From: Amycolatopsis decaplanina DSM 44594
Lineage (GTDB): Bacteria; Actinomycetota; Actinomycetes; Mycobacteriales; Pseudonocardiaceae
Reading direction: 5' to 3'
Assembly: GCF_000342005.1 (NCBI RefSeq)
Contig: NZ_AOHO01000028.1
Coordinates: forward strand, 225,537 to 289,536
DNA: 64,000 nucleotides
The notes beneath the pieces are model-generated. The model did not search any database. It was not told the origin of the DNA and saw only the letters and a list, made by a program, of their open reading frames with translations. The translations under genes and the position numbers were made by a program. Shown here in pieces: positions 8,300 through 17,927 of the stretch; the stretch's first letter is position 1, and each line of letters opens with the position of its first letter.

Positions 8300-10825
8300 A
8301 TGTTGCCAACGTTGTCACCACACCGTCCCCGAAAGACGAGACGCTTCCGGAAATCACTGGCGACCGCGGTCGCGGTGGTATCCGCCCTGGCGTTGACGTC
8401 GGGGGCCGCGACGGCCGCCGAGAGCGGCTGGAAGATGGGCAAGCCACGCCTGACCACCCCGTGGACGAACCAGGTGTCGCCCACCAACGCGTTGCCCGAG
8501 TACCCCCGGCCGCAACTGGTGCGCGAAAACTGGCAGAACCTCAACGGGGTCTGGGAGTTCGCCGGTGCCGCCCCCGGCGAGGTCCCGCCCTTCGGCGAGA
8601 AGCTCGCCGAGAAGATCCTGGTCCCCTACCCCACCGAATCGGCGCTTTCCGGGATCCAGCGGCACGAGGACTTCATGTGGTACCGGCGCACGTTCACCGT
8701 GCCCAGGAACTGGAACGTCGGCAAGGACAACACCCTCCGGATCAACTTCGGCGCCGTCGACTACAAGGCGAAGGTCTACGTCAACGGCAAGGAGGTGGCC
8801 TCGCACCAAGGCGGCTACGGCGCGTTCTCCGCGGACGTCACCTCGGCGCTGAAGCCCAAAGGAGAACAGGAGATCATCGTCGGTGTCGAAGACCGCGCCG
8901 ACGCGACCTGGCAGCCCGTCGGCAAGCAGCGGCTGGTCCCCGATCGCGGGATCTTCTACGAAGGCGCCTCGGGCATCTGGCAGACGGTGTGGATGGAACC
9001 GGTCGCGGCCAAGCACATCGGCACGCTCGGCATGGTCCCCGACCTCGAGTCCTCCACGCTCAAGCTCACCGTCGACACCGGCGGGAACTCCGGGCTGACC
9101 GTCGAGGCCGTGGTCCGCGACGGCAGGAAGGTGGTCAGCCGCAGCAAGGCGTCATCCAGTTCGGCGACCATCTCGCTGCCGGTGCCCAAGGCGAAACTGT
9201 GGTCGCCGGATTCGCCGTTCCTCTACGACCTCGACGTCGAACTGAAGGACGGCCGCCGCACCGTCGACAAGGTGTCGTCCTACTTCGGCATGCGCGAATT
9301 CGGCACCGCGAAGGGCGCCGACGGCAAACTCCGGTTCACCCTCAACGGCAAGATCCTCTTCCTGCAGTCCACTTTGGACCAGGGCTACTGGCCGGACGGC
9401 ATCTACACCGCGCCGACCGACCAGGCGCTGCGCTTCGACCTCGAACAGCACAAGGTCCTCGGTTTCAACACGGTCCGCAAGCACATCAAGACCGAACCCG
9501 ACCGCTGGTACCACCACGCCGACAAACTCGGTCTGCTCGTCTGGCAGGACATGCCGTCGATGCGCACCGGCGGGCGTCCGCCGGCCGACGCTCAGCGGCA
9601 GTTCCAGGTCGAGCTGAAGGAATTGGTGGAGCAGAAGAAGAACTGGACCTCGATCGTCGGCTACGTGCCGTTCAACGAAGGCTGGGCGGAGTGGTCGCGC
9701 GAGGAGACCGGCAAGATCGCCGACAGTGTCAAGGCCCAGGATCCGACCCGGCTGGTCAACGCGCACAGCGGCGTCAACTGCTGTGACACCCTCGGCGACT
9801 CCGGTAAGGGTGACGTCATCGACTGGCACTCCTACCCGGGCCCCGCGAAGCCGATGCCCGACGGCAAGCGGATCTCGATCGACGGCGAACACGGTGGCTA
9901 CGGCCTCGAGGTCCAGGACCACATGTGGTTCGGCGAAGGTCACGCCTACGAGATGGTGAAGGACCAGGCGACCCTGAACAGCCGGTACGTCCAGAACCAG
10001 CGCGATGTGCTCGCGTCCGCGCAGAGCTGCGGCATAAGCGGCTCGATCTACACGCAGATCACCGACGTCGAGCACGAGGTCAACGGCTTCTTCACCTACG
10101 ACAGGCGGGTGAAGAAGATGGACTTCGCGCAGGTGCGCGCGGTCAACCAGGCGATCATCTCCGGCGCCGACGGCAGCGGTTCCGGCGCGCCCGACCCGGG
10201 CCCCGGCACTCCGGGCCTCGACGGCGTGCACGCCTACAAGTTCAACGAGGGCACCGGTTCCAGCGCCGCGGATTCGGTCGGCACGGCGCACGCCACGCTG
10301 ACCAACGCGCAGTGGGCACGCGGTGTCGAGGGCGGCGCACTGGCCTTCGCGGGCAACGGGCAGGCCGACACCGGGGCGAACCTGGTCGACACGGCGGGCA
10401 GCTACTCGGTCTCGGCGTGGGCGAAGCTGGATGAGGCGGGCGGTGCGTTCCAGACCGTCGTCAGCCAGGACACCGGCCGCGACAGCGCGTTCTTCCTGCA
10501 GTACTCCGGGCAGGACCAGCGGTGGGCGATGAGCTTCGTCGGTCTCCGCGCCCTGTCTCCGGAGAAGCCCGAAGCCGGCCGCTGGTACCACCTGACCGGC
10601 GTCCGCGACGCCAAGGCGGGCACGTTGTCGCTGTATGTCGACGGCAAGAAGGTCTCCTCGCAGAACGCCTGCTCCGCCGCACCGAGCACCGGGCACACGG
10701 TGATCGGCCGCGGCCAGTACGGCGGTCAGCAGGTCGACTTCCTGCGCGGGGCGGTGGACGACGTCCGGCTCTACGACCGGCCGCTGTCCGAGGCCGAGGT
10801 CGCGATGCTCGCGAAGCGCGACTGA
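8300..10825 (+). CDS. secreted glycoside hydrolase family 2 with C-terminal LamG domain
   Basis: The 841-residue product has a basic N-terminus and hydrophobic core ending at a TAAES-type signal-peptidase site near residue 41. Next comes a GH2 sugar-binding jelly roll, an Ig-like sandwich and a TIM barrel. Within the barrel FNEGWAEW supplies the predicted acid/base Glu460, and IDGEHGG the predicted nucleophile Glu530. A flexible Gly/Pro linker leads to a concanavalin-like LamG domain from about residue 640 to the end. The family includes beta-galactosidases, beta-glucuronidases and relatives; which sugar is cut cannot be read from the sequence. The ATG at 8300 was chosen because a 40-residue signal peptide then starts correctly; the frame is open from 8183. 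A LacI-type operator lies upstream and a 13-bp hairpin follows. Confidence 0.88.
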   Translation: MLPTLSPHRPRKTRRFRKSLATAVAVVSALALTSGAATAAESGWKMGKPRLTTPWTNQVSPTNALPEYPRPQLVRENWQNLNGVWEFAGAAPGEVPPFGEKLAEKILVPYPTESALSGIQRHEDFMWYRRTFTVPRNWNVGKDNTLRINFGAVDYKAKVYVNGKEVASHQGGYGAFSADVTSALKPKGEQEIIVGVEDRADATWQPVGKQRLVPDRGIFYEGASGIWQTVWMEPVAAKHIGTLGMVPDLESSTLKLTVDTGGNSGLTVEAVVRDGRKVVSRSKASSSSATISLPVPKAKLWSPDSPFLYDLDVELKDGRRTVDKVSSYFGMREFGTAKGADGKLRFTLNGKILFLQSTLDQGYWPDGIYTAPTDQALRFDLEQHKVLGFNTVRKHIKTEPDRWYHHADKLGLLVWQDMPSMRTGGRPPADAQRQFQVELKELVEQKKNWTSIVGYVPFNEGWAEWSREETGKIADSVKAQDPTRLVNAHSGVNCCDTLGDSGKGDVIDWHSYPGPAKPMPDGKRISIDGEHGGYGLEVQDHMWFGEGHAYEMVKDQATLNSRYVQNQRDVLASAQSCGISGSIYTQITDVEHEVNGFFTYDRRVKKMDFAQVRAVNQAIISGADGSGSGAPDPGPGTPGLDGVHAYKFNEGTGSSAADSVGTAHATLTNAQWARGVEGGALAFAGNGQADTGANLVDTAGSYSVSAWAKLDEAGGAFQTVVSQDTGRDSAFFLQYSGQDQRWAMSFVGLRALSPEKPEAGRWYHLTGVRDAKAGTLSLYVDGKKVSSQNACSAAPSTGHTVIGRGQYGGQQVDFLRGAVDDVRLYDRPLSEAEVAMLAKRD

Positions 10826-10834
10826 GCCAGGGTC

Positions 10835-10866
10835 ACGCGGCGCCGGGGTCACTCCCGGCGCCGCGT
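10835..10866. terminator. hairpin between GH2 and DUF885 remnant
   Basis: A perfect 13-bp GC stem, ACGCGGCGCCGGG at 10835-10847 paired with 10854-10866, surrounds a 6-base loop ten bases after the GH2 stop. It also lies at the 3' end of the opposite-strand pseudogene and so could act in both directions. Confidence 0.75.
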
Positions 10867-11422
10867 CTCCGTCACCCACTCCCGCACGATGTCGCCGAGC
10901 ACGGGCAGCGGCACCTGCCCGTCATGTACGACAGCGCCTGACCGGGCCATTCGATGTACCGGTCGATCTCGGACTGCACCTCGACGTCGCTGAGCACACA
11001 CTGTTCGGTGAGGTAGTCCACGCAGCACTGCCTGCTCCAGCCCAGCGCGTGCAGTCCGGTGTCGACGACGAGCCGTGCCGAGCCGCCGATACTCCTCGTC
11101 CGGCGATCTCGTGGGCGAGAACCTCGCGATAGGCGACGAGCGCCGGGCGCACCTTTTCGGTGAACAGCCGCTCCCGCCGCGCCACGCGGTCACCGGTCAG
11201 CGGCGGGACGAGCAGCGGATTGGGTTCGGCGGCCAGGAACCGGTCGACGTGGTCGACGGCGCCGCGCACCGCGCGTTCCACCGGGGTCCGGCCCGCCGTG
11301 ACACCGGCGCGGTGGCGGTCGGCCAGCGCCGCGAAGAACTCCGGGAACGCCGCCAGCCTGGCCAGAAAGTCCTCCTCCGCCTGCTCCCCCGACGGCTCGA
11401 GCTGGGGAAGCCAGGACAGCAC
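10849..11422 (-). pseudogene. decayed DUF885-family gene
   Basis: Read on the minus strand, one frame from 11422 gives FLARLAAFPEFFAALADRH and EKVRPALVAYREVLAHEI, typical of the middle of DUF885 proteins. A second frame near 11090 gives DEEYRR, and a third gives DTGLHALGWS, IDRYIEWPGQALSYMTG, the well-conserved C-terminal part. A further frame change follows near 10925, giving PLPVLGDIVREW to the end. The N-terminal hundred or so residues and a long central segment, including the usual metal-site region, are missing. At least three frame changes and two deletions make this a clear pseudogene. No intact copy is in the window. Confidence 0.75.
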
Positions 11423-11585
11423 ACCGGCCCCCGCTGACGGTTTCTCATCAGCCGACCCCGCGGCAAGCCACGATTGCCTTCCCCTTCAAGAGAATCGTCC
11501 TTACCTTCCACGAGACACACCGCCCGCTGAGGCGTACGCCACAACCTCGACATAGTCGGACTTCCTACTTTATGGTGTCCACAGG

Positions 11586-11729
11586 TCTGCGGTGCAGGGA
11601 AGCCGGTGAGAATCCGGAGCGGTCCCGCCACTGTGACCGGGGAGCGGCGCTCCACGAGAATCGGCCACTGGCGAAAGCCGGGAAGGCCGGAGCCGTCGCG
11701 GATCCGGGAGCCAGGATACCGGCCGCAGA
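11586..11729 (+). ncRNA. cobalamin (adenosylcobalamin) riboswitch
   Basis: The RNA has the conserved elements of the B12 aptamer in order. A closing P1 stem pairs TCTGCGG at 11586-11592 with CCGCAGA at 11723-11729. Inside are GGGAAGCCGGTGAGAATCC, the GCCACTGTGA core near 11636, GAAAGCCGGGAAGG near 11672, and the B12 box AGCCAGGATACCGGC at 11709-11723. The strand and position place it in the leader of the valine-catabolism operon that begins at 11901. Such riboswitches normally lower expression when coenzyme B12 is abundant. The expression platform would lie in the 170 bases between P1 and the first gene. An 18-codon leader ORF with a good ribosome-binding site starts 36 bases after P1. Confidence 0.9.
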
Positions 11730-11764
11730 TGTCCACGTTCGTCCACGAGGATGGAGCTGAACGC

Positions 11765-11821
11765 ATGCGGATTCTTCCTGCCTGCGCGAAAGTCGCCGAC
11801 CCGCCCGCACCCCGGCGGTAA
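11765..11821 (+). CDS. putative 18-codon leader peptide
   Basis: ATG at 11765 is preceded by GGAG at 11753-11756 with 8-base spacing. The frame encodes MRILPACAKVADPPAPRR and stops at TAA 11819. It sits between the riboswitch and mmsA. It may be the translation initiation site that the riboswitch masks, with coupling to the downstream hairpin. It could equally be the stub of a gene formerly controlled by the riboswitch, or a chance frame. Confidence 0.35.
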   Translation: MRILPACAKVADPPAPRR

Positions 11822-11838
11822 GTCGTCCGTACTCCCCT

Positions 11839-11866
11839 GCCCGGCCACCGATCGTGGCCCTCGGGC
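11839..11866 (+). promoter_or_regulatory. leader hairpin upstream of mmsA
   Basis: A stem of GGCCAC (11843-11848) with GTGGCC (11854-11859), extended by GCCC/GGGC, lies between the leader ORF and mmsA. It is a candidate conditional terminator or expression-platform stem for the riboswitch. There is no T-run, so the assignment is tentative. Confidence 0.4.
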
Positions 11867-11900
11867 GGCTTCGTCCTGCGTACTTTCGGAAAGGGCATCC

Positions 11901-13400
<1,500 letters not shown>

Positions 13401-13407
13401 GGCCGCG

Positions 13408-14547
13408 ATGAGACTCACCGACGAACAGCGGGCCCTGCGCGAGACCGCCGCGGAATTCGCGGCGGAACACCTCGCGCCGCACGCGATCGAATGGGACCAG
13501 GCCAAACACTTCCCGGTCGATGTTCTGCGCAAGGCCGCCCAGCTGGGCATGGGCGGCATCTACCTGCCCGAGGACCTCGGCGGTTCCGCGCTCGGGCGGC
13601 TCGACGGCGTTCTCGTCTTCGAGGCGCTCGCCACCGGTTGCCCGTCGCTGGCCGCGTACATCTCCATCCACAACATGGTCGCCACCATGATCGACAAGTT
13701 CGGCGACGACGTCCAACGGCACCGGTACCTGCCACGGCTGTCCACTATGGACACTTTCGGCAGCTACTGCCTCACCGAACCGGACGCGGGATCCGACGCG
13801 GCGGCGCTCTCCACTCGCGCCCGCCGAGAGGACGACGAGTACGTGCTCGACGGGGTCAAGCAGTTCATCTCCGGCGCGGGCACTTCGGACGTTCACGTCG
13901 TACTCGCCCGCACCGGCGGCCCCGGCGCCCGGGGCATCTCGGCGTTCATCGTCGAACGGGACACGCCGGGTGTCTCCTTCGGCCCCAACGAGATCAAGAT
14001 GGGCTGGAACGCCCAGCCCACCCGGCAGGTGATCTTCGAGGGCGTCCGAGTGCCGACGTCCGCGCTGCTCGGTGGCGAGGGTGACGGATTCCGGGTCGCC
14101 ATGTCCGCTTTGGACGGTGGCAGGCTCAACATCTCGGCCTGCTCCCTCGGCGGCGCGGAGGCCGCGCTCGGCATGGCCGTCCGGCATCTGTCGGAGCGTT
14201 CGGCGTTCGGTGAGAAGCTGTCGGAGAAGCAGGCCTTGCAGTTCCGGCTGGCCGACATGCGCACCGATCTCGAAGCCGCCCGCACCCTGCTCTGGCGGGC
14301 CGCGGACGCGCTCGACCAAGGCGAGGACGCCGCGACCCAGCTGTCGGCGATGGCCAAGCGGTTCTGCACCGACACCGGGTTCGAGGTGGCCAACCAGGCG
14401 CTGCAACTGCACGGCGGCTACGGCTACCTCGCCGAGTACGGACTGGAGAAGATCGTCCGCGACCTGCGGGTGCACCAAATCCTCGAAGGGACCAATGAAA
14501 TCATGCGCGTGATCATCTCGCGCCGGATGCTGCAGGAGGCCTCGTGA
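13408..14547 (+). CDS. acyl-CoA dehydrogenase, probably isobutyryl-CoA dehydrogenase
   Basis: The 379-residue FAD enzyme shows standard acyl-CoA dehydrogenase motifs: CLTEPDAGSDA for flavin/substrate contact, the QLHGGYGYL segment, and the catalytic base Glu360 in LEGTNEIMR. The helix containing YISIHNMVATMIDKFG closely resembles ACAD8-type isobutyryl-CoA dehydrogenases rather than straight-chain enzymes. It would convert isobutyryl-CoA to methacrylyl-CoA, passing electrons to ETF. The start lies seven bases after the mmsA stop, and the end overlaps the next gene by four bases (GTGA), so translation is probably coupled. It is full length for the family. Confidence 0.88.
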   Translation: MRLTDEQRALRETAAEFAAEHLAPHAIEWDQAKHFPVDVLRKAAQLGMGGIYLPEDLGGSALGRLDGVLVFEALATGCPSLAAYISIHNMVATMIDKFGDDVQRHRYLPRLSTMDTFGSYCLTEPDAGSDAAALSTRARREDDEYVLDGVKQFISGAGTSDVHVVLARTGGPGARGISAFIVERDTPGVSFGPNEIKMGWNAQPTRQVIFEGVRVPTSALLGGEGDGFRVAMSALDGGRLNISACSLGGAEAALGMAVRHLSERSAFGEKLSEKQALQFRLADMRTDLEAARTLLWRAADALDQGEDAATQLSAMAKRFCTDTGFEVANQALQLHGGYGYLAEYGLEKIVRDLRVHQILEGTNEIMRVIISRRMLQEAS

Positions 14548-15578
14548 ACGACGTCCAGTTTCTCGTCCACAGTGGAATCGGCCGGATCACGCTGAACCGG
14601 CCGCGTGCGCTGAACTCGCTGAACCACGAGATGGTCCTCGCCATGCTCGAACACCTCGAAGCGTGGCGCGCCGACCCGGGTGTCCGCGCCGTGCTGATCG
14701 ACGGTGCCGGCGATCGCGGACTCTGCGCGGGCGGCGACATCCGCGCCATCTACGACGACGCCCGCGGCGGCGGCACCGCGTCCCTGCGGTTCTGGGCCGA
14801 CGAGTACCGGCTCAACGCGCTCATCTCGCGCTACCCCAAGCCGTACCTCGCGCTCATGGACGGACTCGTGATGGGCGGCGGGGTCGGCGTCTCCGCGCAC
14901 GGCAGCCACCGGATCGTCACCGAACGCTCCCGCGTCGGCATGCCCGAGACCGGTATCGGCTTCGTCCCGGACGTCGGCGGCACATACCTGTTGTCGCGGA
15001 CGCCCGGCGAACTCGGGACACATATCGCGCTCACCGCCGGTTCCATCTCGGGCCCTGACGCGATCCACTGCGGGCTCGCCGATCATTTCGTGCCCAGCGA
15101 ACGAATCCCGGACCTGCTCGACGCGCTCGCTTCCCGGACCCCGGACGCCGCGCTGGAGCTGATCGCCGAGCCCGCGCCGCCGAGCGCGCTGGCGAAGGAC
15201 GCGGACTGGATCGACCACTGCTACGCGGCGGACACCGTCGAAGAGATCTTGGCCCGGCTCCACGCCGGGGGTGACGCGGCCGCCACCGCCGCCAAGGAGA
15301 TCGAGGCGAAGTCGCCGACCGCGTTGAAGGTGACCCTGCGGGCACTCCGGTCCGCGGCGGTGATGTCCGATCTGGAAACCGTGCTGGCGCAGGAATACCG
15401 GATCGCGGCCCACGCGCTCGCGTCCGCCGAGTTCGTCGAGGGCATCCGGGCGCAGATCATCGACAAGGACCGTTCCCCGAAGTGGTCCCCCGCCACGCTG
15501 TCCGAAGTGGACGGCGAACTCGTCGACGCTTACTTCACCGATCTCGGGCAAGCCGAATGGAACGGGGTGGGCCGATGA
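14544..15578 (+). CDS. 3-hydroxyisobutyryl-CoA hydrolase
   Basis: The 344-residue crotonase-fold protein has GLCAGGDIRAIYDD as its oxyanion-hole segment, and GMPETGIGFVPDVGG, whose Glu and Asp match the catalytic pair of 3-hydroxyisobutyryl-CoA hydrolases. A hydratase would have a second Glu and a shorter C-terminus; this one carries the longer C-terminal extension of the HIBCH group. It releases 3-hydroxyisobutyrate and CoA, removing methacrylyl-CoA by pulling the pathway forward. The GTG start overlaps the preceding stop by four bases, and the end overlaps mmsB by an ATGA. The context strongly supports the assignment over a generic enoyl-CoA hydratase. Confidence 0.88.
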   Translation: MNDVQFLVHSGIGRITLNRPRALNSLNHEMVLAMLEHLEAWRADPGVRAVLIDGAGDRGLCAGGDIRAIYDDARGGGTASLRFWADEYRLNALISRYPKPYLALMDGLVMGGGVGVSAHGSHRIVTERSRVGMPETGIGFVPDVGGTYLLSRTPGELGTHIALTAGSISGPDAIHCGLADHFVPSERIPDLLDALASRTPDAALELIAEPAPPSALAKDADWIDHCYAADTVEEILARLHAGGDAAATAAKEIEAKSPTALKVTLRALRSAAVMSDLETVLAQEYRIAAHALASAEFVEGIRAQIIDKDRSPKWSPATLSEVDGELVDAYFTDLGQAEWNGVGR

Positions 15579-16459
15579 CCATCGCCTTCCTCGGCCTCGG
15601 CAACATGGGCGGCCCGATGGCCGCCAACCTGGTCGAAGCCGGTGAGACCGTCCATGGCCACGACCCGGCTCCCGCCGCGCGATCCGAGGGTGTGGCCAGG
15701 TTCGACAGCGCGAGCGCGGCCGTCGCGGCGGCGGACGTCGTCATCACGATGCTGCCCAGCGGACGGCACGTCCTCGACTGCTATCGGGAGATCCTGCCGT
15801 CCGTCCGCCCCGGGACGCTGTTCGTCGACTGCTCCACCATCGACGTCGCCGACGCGCGGCGGTCGGCCGAGCTCGTCATCGCGGCCGGTCATCGAGCCCT
15901 CGACGCCCCGGTGTCCGGTGGGGTGGTCGGCGCCGAAGCCGGGACGCTGACGTTCATGGTCGGCGGCGACTCGCAGGCGTTCGTCACCGCCGAGCCGTTC
16001 CTGGGCATCATGGGTGCCAGGGCGATCCACTGCGGCTCGTCCGGCGCCGGTCAGGCCGCGAAGATCTGCAACAACATGATCCTCGGCGTGTCGATGATCG
16101 CCGTCTCGGAGGCGTTCGCCCTCGGCGAGGAACTCGGCCTCACCCATCAGGCCCTGTTCGACGTCGCCTCGACCGCGTCCGGGCAGTGCTGGGCACTGAC
16201 CACCAACTGTCCGGTGCCCGGTCCCGTCCCGGCCAGCCCTGCCAACCGCGGCTACAGCGGCGGATTCGCCAGTGGCCTGATGCTGAAAGACCTGCGCCTG
16301 GCCGAATCGGCGGCCCGGGACAACGACGTCGCCACCCTGCTCGGCACGAGAGCCGCGGAACTCTACGCGGCGTTCGTCGAACGTGACGGCCCCGGCCGTG
16401 ACTTCTCCGCCATCATCACCGCCGTCCGCGACGGCCTCCTCAGCAAGGAAAGCGCATGA
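15575..16459 (+). CDS. mmsB: 3-hydroxyisobutyrate dehydrogenase
   Basis: The 294-residue beta-hydroxyacid dehydrogenase begins with the NAD(P)-binding motif [10 protein letters not shown] at residues 6-15. The substrate loop DAPVSGG lies near residue 110, and the catalytic lysine segment [11 protein letters not shown] near residue 163. It oxidises 3-hydroxyisobutyrate to methylmalonate semialdehyde, the substrate of mmsA. The ATG at 15575 overlaps the hydrolase stop in an ATGA and places the dinucleotide motif correctly at the N-terminus; a longer frame from 15482 is rejected. Length is normal. Confidence 0.93.
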   Translation: MTIAFLGLGNMGGPMAANLVEAGETVHGHDPAPAARSEGVARFDSASAAVAAADVVITMLPSGRHVLDCYREILPSVRPGTLFVDCSTIDVADARRSAELVIAAGHRALDAPVSGGVVGAEAGTLTFMVGGDSQAFVTAEPFLGIMGARAIHCGSSGAGQAAKICNNMILGVSMIAVSEAFALGEELGLTHQALFDVASTASGQCWALTTNCPVPGPVPASPANRGYSGGFASGLMLKDLRLAESAARDNDVATLLGTRAAELYAAFVERDGPGRDFSAIITAVRDGLLSKESA

Positions 16460-17235
16460 GCGAATACGAGACCATCACCGTCGAGCGGCCCGCCGATCGC
16501 GTCGCCCTGATCACCCTGAACCGGCCCAAGGCGCTCAACGCGCTGAATCTGCTGGCCATGCGGGAGATCACCGGCGCCGCGGGCGAACTCGGCCAGGATC
16601 CCGGCGTCGGCGCGATCGTGCTCACCGGTTCGGCCAAGGCCTTCGCGGCGGGTGCGGACATCAAAGAGATGCAGCCTCAGTCGTTCAGCGACGTCTACGC
16701 CGCCGACTGGTTCGCCGGCTGGGACGCGCTTTCGCGGGTCCGTGTCCCGCTGATCGCGGCGGTCTCCGGCTACGCCCTCGGCGGCGGCTGCGAACTCGCC
16801 ATGATGTGCGACGTCCTGATCGCGGCCGAGAACGCCAAATTCGGCCAGCCGGAGATCACCCTCGGCGTCATCCCCGGCATGGGCGGCTCCCAGCGGCTGA
16901 CCCGCGCGATCGGCAAGGCCAAGGCGATGGACCTGTGCCTCACCGGCCGCATGATCGACGCCGCCGAAGCCGAGCGGTCGGGACTGGTCTCCCGCGTCGT
17001 GCCCACCGAGAGCCTGCTCGACGACGCGCTCGCGGTCGCGGCGAAGATCGCGAGTATGTCCCGTCCCGCGGCCATGATGGTCAAGGAAGCCGTCAACCAG
17101 GCCTTCGAGTCCGGTCTGGCCGACGGCCTGCGGTTCGAACGGCGCCTGTTCCACGGCACCTTCGCCACCCAGGACCAGAAGGAGGGCATGGCCGCGTTCA
17201 CCGGGAAACGCGAGCCGAAGTTCCTTCACTCCTGA
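16456..17235 (+). CDS. enoyl-CoA hydratase (methacrylyl-CoA hydratase step)
   Basis: The 259-residue crotonase has [11 protein letters not shown] as its oxyanion-hole motif and [16 protein letters not shown], with the first catalytic Glu. The C-terminal stretch [16 protein letters not shown] is typical of mitochondrial-type short-chain enoyl-CoA hydratases. In this operon it would hydrate methacrylyl-CoA to 3-hydroxyisobutyryl-CoA, and it may also serve fatty-acid beta-oxidation. It starts in an ATGA overlap with mmsB and is the last gene of the operon. Its final ten bases overlap the convergent SWIM-protein gene. Confidence 0.9.
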   Translation: MSEYETITVERPADRVALITLNRPKALNALNLLAMREITGAAGELGQDPGVGAIVLTGSAKAFAAGADIKEMQPQSFSDVYAADWFAGWDALSRVRVPLIAAVSGYALGGGCELAMMCDVLIAAENAKFGQPEITLGVIPGMGGSQRLTRAIGKAKAMDLCLTGRMIDAAEAERSGLVSRVVPTESLLDDALAVAAKIASMSRPAAMMVKEAVNQAFESGLADGLRFERRLFHGTFATQDQKEGMAAFTGKREPKFLHS

Positions 17236-17927
17236 CCGGTGATCGCCCGGTAGAGCGGCCGCAGCAGGGCGGTGACCGAGGTTCCGTCCACAGTGGCCTT
17301 CAGCGGCGGGACCTCGTCGAGCAGTCCCAGCGGGTCCCCGGCCGGTGGTCGTCTCGTGTTCGTGACGTCCCCGGCCGGGCCCCAGCCGAAGAAGTCGTCC
17401 ATTACCTCGTCGAGCCCGGGCGTCTCGGCTTCCGACGACGGGGCCGTCACCCGGGCGCCCGCCTGCCGTCCGATGTCTTCGAGCAAGGCCGTGCGGTCGC
17501 GCCCGCGGAGCGTGAAGATCGCGAACGGGTCCGCCTCGTCCTCGAGCGCGATCAGTCCCGCGACGAGGTGATCGCAGGGAACCCGTGTGCCGGGACAGGT
17601 GCAGTCCAGCGAGAGTTCCCACGCCGCCTCGGGGAACAACGGCACCTGCTCGGCGGCGAAGAAGCGATCGATGCCGTCCGGGACCCGGCCGTCGAGCAAG
17701 GCTGTCTTCATGGCCTCGTCCGCGACGACGGCGGCGGTGACCGCCGTCCACACCTGCTTGCCGAACGTCGGCAGGCCGATGCGGACTTCGTGGAACCGTT
17801 GCCGGGTGACCCGGACCCGGGCGACGGCGGCGCCGGGCCCGATCGTGAGCGTGTCGACCCGGCAAGGCGGCACAAGTCCTCTGTGGACACCGAGCTCGTC
17901 GAGTGCCCGGCGGAATCCCTCAGCCAT
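17226..17927 (-). CDS. SWIM zinc-finger protein, partner of SNF2 helicase
   Basis: The 233-residue protein contains a SWIM motif, [16 protein letters not shown] (CxC then CxH), around residue 110. SWIM fingers bind zinc and mediate DNA or protein contacts. The C-terminal third is low complexity and acidic. The ATG at 17927 overlaps the stop of the upstream SNF2 gene by eight bases, so the two are translationally coupled and probably form a complex. Such SWIM/SNF2 pairs are common in actinobacteria, and their exact role in DNA transactions is not established. A longer upstream frame to 18128 only reads through the helicase gene and is rejected. Confidence 0.85.
   Translation of the reverse strand: MAEGFRRALDELGVHRGLVPPCRVDTLTIGPGAAVARVRVTRQRFHEVRIGLPTFGKQVWTAVTAAVVADEAMKTALLDGRVPDGIDRFFAAEQVPLFPEAAWELSLDCTCPGTRVPCDHLVAGLIALEDEADPFAIFTLRGRDRTALLEDIGRQAGARVTAPSSEAETPGLDEVMDDFFGWGPAGDVTNTRRPPAGDPLGLLDEVPPLKATVDGTSVTALLRPLYRAITGQE

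Noticed and set aside
9152..10879. 575-codon minus-strand frame opposite GH2
   Set aside because: Shadow of the GH2 gene, whose catalytic residues, signal peptide and LamG domain are evident.
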